This document shows, piece after piece, positions 44,310-51,239 of a DNA stretch of 53,441 bases. Every line of letters starts with the position of its first letter. Within the stretch, counting starts at the first letter, position 1. The translations under genes were made by a program, and so were the position numbers. The stretch covers positions 1-53,441 of the forward strand of contig JAOUPR010000014.1 in NCBI GenBank assembly GCA_029879725.1, given 5' to 3'. The DNA is from Gemmatimonadota bacterium. Lineage in GTDB: Bacteria; Gemmatimonadota; Gemmatimonadetes; Longimicrobiales; Gaopeijiaceae. The notes beneath the pieces are model-generated. The model was not told the DNA's origin and made no database searches. It saw nothing but the letters and a program-made list of their open reading frames with translations.

Positions 44310-45796
44310 GGGAAGTGGAAGAGGTGTCGGTGGCGGCCCCGGACGAGGCGGTGGAGGGTGAGCAGCAGCCCTGGCTGGACGAGCTCACGCCCCGCCAGAT
44401 CGTCGCCGAGCTCGACAAATACATCATCGGTCAGGACGAGGCCAAGAAGGCCGTGGCCATCGTCCTGAGGAACCGGTGGCGCCGCCAAAGGGTGGACGAG
44501 GAACTCCGGGACGAGATCGCGCCCAACAATCTCATCCTCATCGGCCCCACGGGTGTGGGGAAGACGGAGATCGCCCGCCGGTTGGCCCGCCTCGCCGGAG
44601 CTCCCTTCCTCAAGGTGGAGGCGTCGAAGTTCACGGAGGTCGGATACGTGGGGCGGGACGTGGAGTCCATGATCCGCGACCTCGTGGACATTTCGGTGAA
44701 TCTGGTGCGCGCCGACCGGGAGCAAGAAGTGCAGGAGGTGGCGGAGGCCCGGGCGGAGGAGCGTCTCCTCGACCTCCTCCTCCCGCTGCCCCAGGCCGGT
44801 ACCCGGGAGCGCGAGCCGGAGACCCGGGACGGTGGGGACGACGGGATCCAGGTGTTCATCGCGGGTCCCGAGGGCGTGACCGCCGAGACCGACGACGGCG
44901 ACGGACCATCGCGGCACCAGCGCACCCGGGAGAAGCTCCGAAAGCTGCTGGCGGACGGCAAGCTGGAGGAGCGCATGGTGGAGATCGAAGTCCAGCAGGC
45001 GCCCGCCCTCGAGGGGATGATGATCCCCATGGGGGGGATGGAGGGGATGGACCACAACTTCACCGAGATGTTGCAGGACATGCTCCCCAAGAAGACCAAG
45101 CGTCGCACGGTGAGCGTCTCCGAGGCTCGCCGTGTCCTCCTCCAGGACGAGCTGGACAAGCTCGTCGACATGGACGAGGTCGTGAACGAGGCGCTGTACC
45201 GGGCCGAGGAGATGGGGATCGTCTTCCTGGACGAGATCGACAAGGTGGCGGGACAGCGGGGTGGGATGGGTCCGGACGTGAGCAGGGAAGGGGTCCAGCG
45301 CGACCTCCTCCCCATCGTCGAGGGATCCACCGTGGCCACCAAGTACGGGTTGGTCCGGACGGATCACGTGCTCTTCATCGCCGCGGGTGCGTTCCACGTG
45401 TCCAAGCCGTCGGACCTCATCCCCGAACTCCAGGGTCGCTTCCCGATCCGAGTGGAGTTGAAGAGCCTGGGTGAGAAGGAATTCGTGAAGATCCTCACCG
45501 AGCCGAAGAACGCCCTGTTGGCGCAGTATTCGGCGTTGGTGGCGACGGAAGGTGCCTCCATCACCTTCACCGAGGATGGGGTGAAGGAGGTCGCGCACAT
45601 CGCCACCGAACTCAATGAGCGCATGGAGAACATCGGCGCCCGCCGGCTGCAGACGGTGCTCACGACCCTTCTCGAAGAGGTGATGTTCGGCCTCCCCGAA
45701 GAGGGAACGGGGGCCGTCCTCGTGGACGCGGAATTCGTCCGGTCCCGCCTCGAGCACGTCGCGGAAGACGAAGACCTGCGCCGCTACATCCTCTGA
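44306..45796 (+). CDS. hslU: HslU (ClpY), ATPase subunit of the HslUV protease
   Basis: A 496-residue AAA+ unfoldase feeding HslV. N-terminal [33 protein letters not shown] segment, Walker [17 protein letters not shown], pore loop within [21 protein letters not shown], a variable I-domain (about 140-250), Walker [14 protein letters not shown], sensor regions [13 protein letters not shown] and [18 protein letters not shown], and the C-terminal RYIL tail that docks into HslV. The start at 44306 overlaps hslV (ATGA). The N-terminal ~20 residues before the conserved part are an acidic extension. Confidence 0.97.
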   Translation: MREVEEVSVAAPDEAVEGEQQPWLDELTPRQIVAELDKYIIGQDEAKKAVAIVLRNRWRRQRVDEELRDEIAPNNLILIGPTGVGKTEIARRLARLAGAPFLKVEASKFTEVGYVGRDVESMIRDLVDISVNLVRADREQEVQEVAEARAEERLLDLLLPLPQAGTREREPETRDGGDDGIQVFIAGPEGVTAETDDGDGPSRHQRTREKLRKLLADGKLEERMVEIEVQQAPALEGMMIPMGGMEGMDHNFTEMLQDMLPKKTKRRTVSVSEARRVLLQDELDKLVDMDEVVNEALYRAEEMGIVFLDEIDKVAGQRGGMGPDVSREGVQRDLLPIVEGSTVATKYGLVRTDHVLFIAAGAFHVSKPSDLIPELQGRFPIRVELKSLGEKEFVKILTEPKNALLAQYSALVATEGASITFTEDGVKEVAHIATELNERMENIGARRLQTVLTTLLEEVMFGLPEEGTGAVLVDAEFVRSRLEHVAEDEDLRRYIL

Positions 45797-45838
45797 TCGA
45801 ACCCAACACCAACTCCAACATCGAACCACGTGGCGCGA

Positions 45839-46747
45839 ATGTCGGACTCCACAAAGCACTTTCTGGCCATCTCGGACTACGGACGGGAGCAACTCCTGGC
45901 CCTTCTCGACCGTGCGCGCAAGCTCAAGTCCGGTGAGTTGGGTGGGCCGGTCCTGGCGGGGAAGTCGCTGGCCATGATCTTCCGGAAGAGCTCCACCCGG
46001 ACCCGGGTGTCCTTCGAGGTGGGGATGACCCAGCTCGGAGGACATGCCGTCTTCCTCGCCGACCGGGACAGCCAGATGGGACGCGGGGAGCCCGTCCGCG
46101 ATACGGCGAAGGTGCTCTCGGGATACGTGGACGGGATCATGGTGCGCACCTTCGACCACGAAGAGGTGGAGGAACTGGCGCGCCACGCCACGGTTCCCGT
46201 GGTGAACGGCCTCTCCGATCTCCTCCACCCGTGTCAGATCATGGCGGATCTCCAGACCATCACCGAGGAGTTCGGACCCGGGCTGGAGGGACGGACCGTC
46301 GCGTGGGTGGGTGACGGCAACAACATGGCCAACTCGTGGCTCAACGCGGCTGCGGCGTTGGGCTTCACCCTCCGGTTGGCCTGTCCCGAAGGGTACGACC
46401 CCGACGCGGCCATTCTGGAGAGGGCCCGGGGTCTCGGTGACGTCCTCCTCACCCGGGATCCTCGGGAAGCGGTGGAGGGAGCGGACGTGGTGACCACGGA
46501 CGTGTGGGCGTCCATGGGTCAGGAGGACGAAGCCCAGGCACGCATGGAGGCGTTCCGGGGGTTCATGGTGGACGGAGCCCTGATGGGCCGTGCCCGGGAG
46601 GAGGCCATCTTCCTTCATTGTCTCCCGGCCCATCGGGGCGAGGAGGTCGCCGCCGAGGTCATCGACGGTCCGAAGTCCCGCATATTCCCCGAGGCGGAAA
46701 ACCGCCTTCACGTTCAGAAAGCCATTCTCGTGGAGCTCATGGGATGA
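45839..46747 (+). CDS. argF: Ornithine carbamoyltransferase
   Basis: A 302-residue enzyme making citrulline from ornithine and carbamoyl phosphate in arginine synthesis. Carbamoyl-phosphate loop FRKSSTRTRVSFEVG, GHAVFL, LSDLLHPCQIMADL, NNMANSWL for ornithine, and the OTC signature HCLPAHRGEE. The latter favours OTC over acetylornithine or succinylornithine carbamoyltransferases. The ATG at 45839 and the in-frame GTG at 45830 are both possible; neither has a clear ribosome site. It is coupled by ATGA to gcvT. Confidence 0.94.
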   Translation: MSDSTKHFLAISDYGREQLLALLDRARKLKSGELGGPVLAGKSLAMIFRKSSTRTRVSFEVGMTQLGGHAVFLADRDSQMGRGEPVRDTAKVLSGYVDGIMVRTFDHEEVEELARHATVPVVNGLSDLLHPCQIMADLQTITEEFGPGLEGRTVAWVGDGNNMANSWLNAAAALGFTLRLACPEGYDPDAAILERARGLGDVLLTRDPREAVEGADVVTTDVWASMGQEDEAQARMEAFRGFMVDGALMGRAREEAIFLHCLPAHRGEEVAAEVIDGPKSRIFPEAENRLHVQKAILVELMG

Positions 46748-47853
46748 CCCATCCGCTGAAGCGCACGCCGCTCTATGCCGAACACGTCGCCCTGGGCGGC
46801 AAGCTGGTTCCTTTCGCGGGCTTCGAGATGCCCGTGCAGTACCCCACCGGGATCACGGCCGAACACAAGGCCGTGAGGGAAGCCGCCGGCCTCTTCGATG
46901 TCTCTCACATGGGCGAGTTCATGGTGAGCGGGCCCGACGCGTTGGCTCTCGTTCAGAAGACGACGGTGAACGACGCCTCCCGGATCGAAGTCGGACAGGC
47001 GCAGTACTCGGCCATGTGCCGCCCCGATGGTGGAATCGTGGACGATCTCATCGTCTACCGCTTCGCCGACCGCTACATGCTCGTGGTGAACGCAGCCAAC
47101 CTGGACAAGGACTGGGAGTGGATCCAGGAGCATGCCGTTGGGATGGACGTCTCCCTGGAGGATCACTCCGGCGAGATCGCCCTCCTCGCGTTGCAGGGCC
47201 CGTCGGCACGGGAGATTCTCCGGACCCTGGTGGACGTGGATCTGGACGCGGTGGGATACTACCGGTTCACGGAGGGAAAGGTCGCGGGGATCCAGGGGGT
47301 CATCAGCGCGACGGGGTACACGGGGGAGGACGGCTTCGAGCTCTACGTTCCCGCGTCGGACGCCGTGGCGGTGTGGCGGGCCGTGATGGAGGCGGGGAGC
47401 GATCAGGGTCTGGTCCCCGCCGGCCTGGGCGCGCGGGACTCCCTGCGCCTGGAGGTTGGATACGCCCTCTACGGGAACGATCTCGATGACGGGCACACTC
47501 CACTGGAGAGCGGTCTCGGTTGGATCACCAAGCTGGACAAGGGAGACTTCGTCGGGCGTGACGCGCTGGTGCGGCAGAAGGAAGAGGGAGCGCCGCGACG
47601 TCTGGTGGGTCTCCGTCTCACCGACAAAGGTTTTCCCCGCCCGGGGTATGCCGTGCATGCGGCGGGGCGTGCGGTCGGGGTCGTGACCAGCGGGACCATG
47701 AGCCCGACGCTCGGCTACGGCGTCGCCATGGGGTACGTCCCGGCCGAATTGAGCAAGGCGGGGACCGAAGTCCAGATCGACGTGCGCGGCCGCTTGGTGG
47801 AGGCCGTGGTCCAGCGCCCTCCGTTCTATACCGAGGGATCCATCAAGCGGTAG
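46744..47853 (+). CDS. gcvT: Glycine cleavage system T protein (aminomethyltransferase)
   Basis: A 369-residue enzyme that transfers the aminomethyl carbon from lipoyl-H protein to tetrahydrofolate, releasing ammonia. TPLYAEHVALGGKLVPFAGFEMPVQY at the N-terminus, AGLFDVSHMGEF, QYSAMCRPDGGIVDDLIVYR with the catalytic Asp, TGYTGEDGFELYVP, and GLGARDSLRLEVGYALYGNDLD. The C-terminal motif TSGTMSPTLGYGVAMGYV confirms GcvT over YgfZ. gcvH and gcvP are not in the window. The ATGA overlap with argF implies co-expression. Confidence 0.95.
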   Translation: MTHPLKRTPLYAEHVALGGKLVPFAGFEMPVQYPTGITAEHKAVREAAGLFDVSHMGEFMVSGPDALALVQKTTVNDASRIEVGQAQYSAMCRPDGGIVDDLIVYRFADRYMLVVNAANLDKDWEWIQEHAVGMDVSLEDHSGEIALLALQGPSAREILRTLVDVDLDAVGYYRFTEGKVAGIQGVISATGYTGEDGFELYVPASDAVAVWRAVMEAGSDQGLVPAGLGARDSLRLEVGYALYGNDLDDGHTPLESGLGWITKLDKGDFVGRDALVRQKEEGAPRRLVGLRLTDKGFPRPGYAVHAAGRAVGVVTSGTMSPTLGYGVAMGYVPAELSKAGTEVQIDVRGRLVEAVVQRPPFYTEGSIKR

Positions 47854-47911
47854 CGCGCCGCGAGGGGAGGACGAACCACCAGCGGGCCGGCCCGGAAGGG
47901 GTGAGGAGACG

Positions 47912-48409
47912 ATGCGAGTCGGGATTCTGACGGTGAGCGACGGATGTGCTGCCGGCGTCCGGGAGGACCGGAGCGGTGAGCTCATCGCCGGGTGGTGTGT
48001 GGAGCAGGGACACACCGTGTCCGCCCATGTCGTGGTCCCTGACGAGGCAGCGGTCATCACGCCTCTCCTGATCTCCTGGGCGGACGGGGGAGGCGTCGAC
48101 CTCGTCCTCACCACCGGGGGTACGGGATTCTCTCCCCGGGACGTCACGCCCGAGGCGACGCGTCCCGTCCTCACCAGGGACGCGCCCGGAATCTCCGAGG
48201 AGATCCGGCGCCGCGGGCTGGCCTCCACCCCCTTCTCCATCCTGTCCCGGGGGCTTTCCGGAATCCGGGGTTCGACGCTGATCGTGAACCTCCCGGGGAG
48301 TCCGGGTGGAGTGGAGGATGGTCTGGAGGTCCTCCGGCCTCTTCTGGACCATGCCCACCGGCTTCTGGTGGGTGCGGACGCCCCTCACGAACCGGAGGAG
48401 GCCCGGTGA
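47912..48409 (+). CDS. MogA/MoaB-family molybdopterin adenylyltransferase
   Basis: A 165-residue protein of the molybdenum cofactor pathway; MogA adenylates molybdopterin before Mo insertion. Motifs: VGILTVSDGCAAGVREDRSGELI, LVLTTGGTGFSPRDVTPEAT and IVNLPGSPGGVEDGLE, the three MPT-binding segments. Length and sequence do not decide between MogA and MoaB. GAGGAG precedes the ATG. It overlaps the following regulator gene by 4 bases. No other Mo genes are nearby. Confidence 0.88.
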   Translation: MRVGILTVSDGCAAGVREDRSGELIAGWCVEQGHTVSAHVVVPDEAAVITPLLISWADGGGVDLVLTTGGTGFSPRDVTPEATRPVLTRDAPGISEEIRRRGLASTPFSILSRGLSGIRGSTLIVNLPGSPGGVEDGLEVLRPLLDHAHRLLVGADAPHEPEEAR

Positions 48410-50001
48410 ACGACGTGGTGATGATCTCCACCCACGACCTCGGTAGGGCCGGGGCATTGCGTGGCGCGTTCACCGCGGCGGGGTACGGGACCGAACTGGT
48501 GACGCCCGGTGAGAGACTCTCGGCGGAGATCGATGCCGTGCTCCTCATCCTCACTGGCGTGGATGGCGAGGGTGGGGCGCGGTCCCTGGCGGAGCAGGCC
48601 AGGGAACTCTTCGGGGTCTCGGCGTTCGCCGTATCCGGTGACTCGGAGGCCTCCGGGTCTCTGCGGGGGTTGCTGGACGAGGTCTTCACCCCGACGACGC
48701 CCACCGACGACATCGTCCTCCTCGGGCGTCGTGCCGTGCAGCGTCGCCGTCTCCAGCGGATCACGGGGATCGTGGGGGAGACGGACGCCATCCGGGAGGC
48801 GCTGGAGCGGGTCGTTCAGATCGCTCCCGTGGACTCCACGGTCCTCGTCACCGGAGAGTCGGGGACCGGGAAGGAGTTGGTCGCGCGCGGGATCCACGCA
48901 CTGTCGCCACGCCGGCACAAGCCGTTCATCGCCGTGAACGTGGCGGCCCTCTCCGAGACCCTCCTCGAATCCGAGCTGTTCGGACACGAGAAGGGTGCCT
49001 TCACCGGAGCCATCGATGCCCGTCGCGGACTGTTCGAGCTGGCGCATTCGGGGTCCATCTTCCTGGACGAGATCGGGGAGATGCCGCTGGCGACCCAGAC
49101 CAAGCTCCTCCGGGTCCTGGAGCAGCGTGAGTTCCACCGCGTGGGGGGCGAGAAGCCCATCAAGGTGGACGTCCGCATCGTCGCGGCGACCAATCAGGAT
49201 CTGCGCCGGCTCGTCGCCACGGGGGACTTCCGGCGGGATCTCTATTTCCGCCTCAACGTCCTCCACATCGAGCTCCCGCCTCTTCGCGACCGGCGCGAGG
49301 ACATTCCGCGCCTCGTGGGCACCTTCGTCCAGGAAGCGGTCCGAAGACACGACATTCGCTTTCCCGGGATCACCGGCGAGGCCATGGACGTGCTCCGCGA
49401 GTACTCCTGGCCCGGCAACGTCCGGGAACTCAAGAACCTGGTGGAGTCCATGGTGGTCCTCGCGCCGGGAAGGGTCATCGCGCCGGAGGACATACCGCGG
49501 GAAGTGAGGGAGCCGCGTGGCTCGTCGCTCCTTCCGGCGCCCATCCCCAGGGACAGGTCCGGACGCTCCGGCGATCGCGACGTGCGTCCGGAACTGGAGT
49601 TCATCTTCCGTACGCTGGTGGATCTCCGGATGGACATGGACGAGCTGCGTCGCGAGTTCGAGGTATACCGGAGGGACACGTCCATGGTCGATGGGGTGTC
49701 CGTGCTGCGGCGCATACCCGACTCGGGAGGTGGGTTCGGAGCGGTGGAGATCGGCACGCTGGGGCCCGGTTCCGAGCCCGGGTTCCCCGAGGCGGAGGAT
49801 TCGTCCGTCCGGACGGAAGCCGTGACGGTGGAAGACGCAGTGGTGTTCCGGGCGGGGATGTCCATGGAGGACATGGAGCGCGAAGCCATCCAGCTTGCCC
49901 TCAAGGAGGTGGCGGGGAATCGCAGGAAGGCCGCGGAGCTTCTCGGAATCGGCGAGCGGACGCTGTACCGGAAGATCGGGAAATACGGGTTGGAGGAGTG
50001 A
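48406..50001 (+). CDS. Orphan sigma-54 activator with degenerate receiver domain
   Basis: A 531-residue enhancer-binding protein. The N-terminal 110 residues have a receiver-like fold pattern, but the phospho-Asp strand reads AVLLILTGVDGEG with no Asp at the usual site. The AAA+ domain is complete: GESGTGKE, canonical GAFTGA, GSIFLDEIGEM and a Fis-type helix-turn-helix at the end (NRRKAAELLGIGERTLYRKIGKYGL). A 120-residue linker (about 380-495) between AAA+ and DNA-binding domains is unusual. No histidine kinase is adjacent. GTG start at 48406 overlapping the mogA-like stop. The signal and targets are unknown. Confidence 0.85.
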   Translation: MNDVVMISTHDLGRAGALRGAFTAAGYGTELVTPGERLSAEIDAVLLILTGVDGEGGARSLAEQARELFGVSAFAVSGDSEASGSLRGLLDEVFTPTTPTDDIVLLGRRAVQRRRLQRITGIVGETDAIREALERVVQIAPVDSTVLVTGESGTGKELVARGIHALSPRRHKPFIAVNVAALSETLLESELFGHEKGAFTGAIDARRGLFELAHSGSIFLDEIGEMPLATQTKLLRVLEQREFHRVGGEKPIKVDVRIVAATNQDLRRLVATGDFRRDLYFRLNVLHIELPPLRDRREDIPRLVGTFVQEAVRRHDIRFPGITGEAMDVLREYSWPGNVRELKNLVESMVVLAPGRVIAPEDIPREVREPRGSSLLPAPIPRDRSGRSGDRDVRPELEFIFRTLVDLRMDMDELRREFEVYRRDTSMVDGVSVLRRIPDSGGGFGAVEIGTLGPGSEPGFPEAEDSSVRTEAVTVEDAVVFRAGMSMEDMEREAIQLALKEVAGNRRKAAELLGIGERTLYRKIGKYGLEE

Positions 50002-50010
50002 GCGGTACCC

Positions 50011-50622
50011 TCAACCACCCACTCCCGCCCGCGCTCGGGCGAGGTTCCGCTCCGCTCGAATCCGGGGGAGGATGTTCGCCCAGGAGGCATCTTCCTCGAG
50101 ACCGTACACCACCACCAGCTCCGCCTCGAGGTCCACGGCGTCGGTGAACACGTAGATCGCGGACTCCGTGACCCTCTGCTGGAGGCGGCGCCCACCCCAC
50201 CCGGGCGTGAGAGGGAGAATCTCCGCCGGCCGGGAACGAAGCCCGCGCGACACCATCTGCAGGTCCTCGGGCCGGATCTCCACGCCAGCGTCGTTGCTGA
50301 AGAAGGAGACCAGGAACAGAGTGGGCGGCGTCTGTCCGGCCTGCGTCTCGGGCGCGCGGTCGGCGGCCAGGCCCGCGAGTCGACGGTAGGTATCCGGGGT
50401 GGTGGCCACCAGGATCGCCTCGGCCAGAGGCGTGACCTGGACCTGAAGCCGGTCGGACACGAAGCGGATCGAGATCTCGTCCTCCCTCAGCGTCCCGTGC
50501 CCCGGAGGTGGCAACTCCATGCCGGGACTTCCCGGTACCCCGGCCTCCTCCGCCGGAACGATGGTACATGCGCCGATGGCCGCGGCCGCCAGGAACCACG
50601 CGGCGGTGGTCGGTCGGATCAC
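50011..50622 (-). CDS. Small lipoprotein of unknown function downstream of engB
   Basis: A 203-residue protein with a short signal and the lipobox AIGAC (Cys19). The rest is mixed alpha/beta: TLREDEISIRFVSDRLQVQVTPL, TPPTLFLVSFFSNDAGVEIRPEDLQ, ESAIYVFTDAVDLEAELVVVYGLEE. I do not recognise a family. The GTG start at 50622 overlaps the engB stop, so it is the last gene of a lon-engB-lipoprotein unit. It converges on the orphan activator, with stops 9 bases apart. Confidence 0.7.
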   Translation of the reverse strand: MIRPTTAAWFLAAAAIGACTIVPAEEAGVPGSPGMELPPPGHGTLREDEISIRFVSDRLQVQVTPLAEAILVATTPDTYRRLAGLAADRAPETQAGQTPPTLFLVSFFSNDAGVEIRPEDLQMVSRGLRSRPAEILPLTPGWGGRRLQQRVTESAIYVFTDAVDLEAELVVVYGLEEDASWANILPRIRAERNLARARAGVGG

Positions 50623-51239
50623 GACACCTCCATTTCCGTTACGGGGGACTCCATCGCCAGAAGTGAGGAGAGGGCTTCCAGCAGCGCCTCGCGCCCTTCG
50701 CCGGTCTTGGACGAAAACGGTACGACCTGGTCCTCTTCCAGCCCCAGCGAAGCGCACGCACGGGAGACGGCCGCGGCCCGGTCCTTCCGCTTCAACTTGT
50801 CCATCTTCGTGAGCACCACCAGGGTGGGGTGCCCCAGCTCGGCCAGATAGGCGACCATCTCCTCGTCCTGGGGAGTGGGTGCCCGGCGCGAGTCCACCAG
50901 GTGGACCACCCCCACGAGCTTGTCCTCGGTGCTGAGATAGTGCTCGATGAGACGGCGCCACGCGTCCCGCATCCCCTGGGACACCTTCGCGTATCCGAAT
51001 CCTGGAAGGTCCACCAGGTAGAAGTGGTCGTTGACCAGGTAGAAGTTCAGCGCCTGGGTCTTCCCGGGTTGCCCGGAGACGTGGGCGATCCGGTTCCGGG
51101 TCCTCCTGAGGAGCACGTTGATCAGCGATGACTTCCCCACGTTCGATCGTCCGGAGAACGCGACTTGCGGGAAATCTCCGGGTTTCGGACCCCCGGGGGC
51201 GGCCACCGTCCCCGCGTATTCCACCGAGTGGATCTTCAT
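50619..51239 (-). CDS. engB: EngB (YsxC/YihA), ribosome biogenesis GTPase
   Basis: A 206-residue GTPase needed for late assembly of the large ribosomal subunit. G1 FSGRSNVGKSSLIN, G2 region GQPGKTQALNFYLVN, G3 VDLPGFGYAKVS, G4 LTKMDKLK, G5 FSSKTGEG. It starts at 51239, overlapping the lon stop (ATGA), and its stop overlaps the lipoprotein GTG. lon next to engB is also the order in Bacillus. Confidence 0.96.
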   Translation of the reverse strand: MKIHSVEYAGTVAAPGGPKPGDFPQVAFSGRSNVGKSSLINVLLRRTRNRIAHVSGQPGKTQALNFYLVNDHFYLVDLPGFGYAKVSQGMRDAWRRLIEHYLSTEDKLVGVVHLVDSRRAPTPQDEEMVAYLAELGHPTLVVLTKMDKLKRKDRAAAVSRACASLGLEEDQVVPFSSKTGEGREALLEALSSLLAMESPVTEMEVS

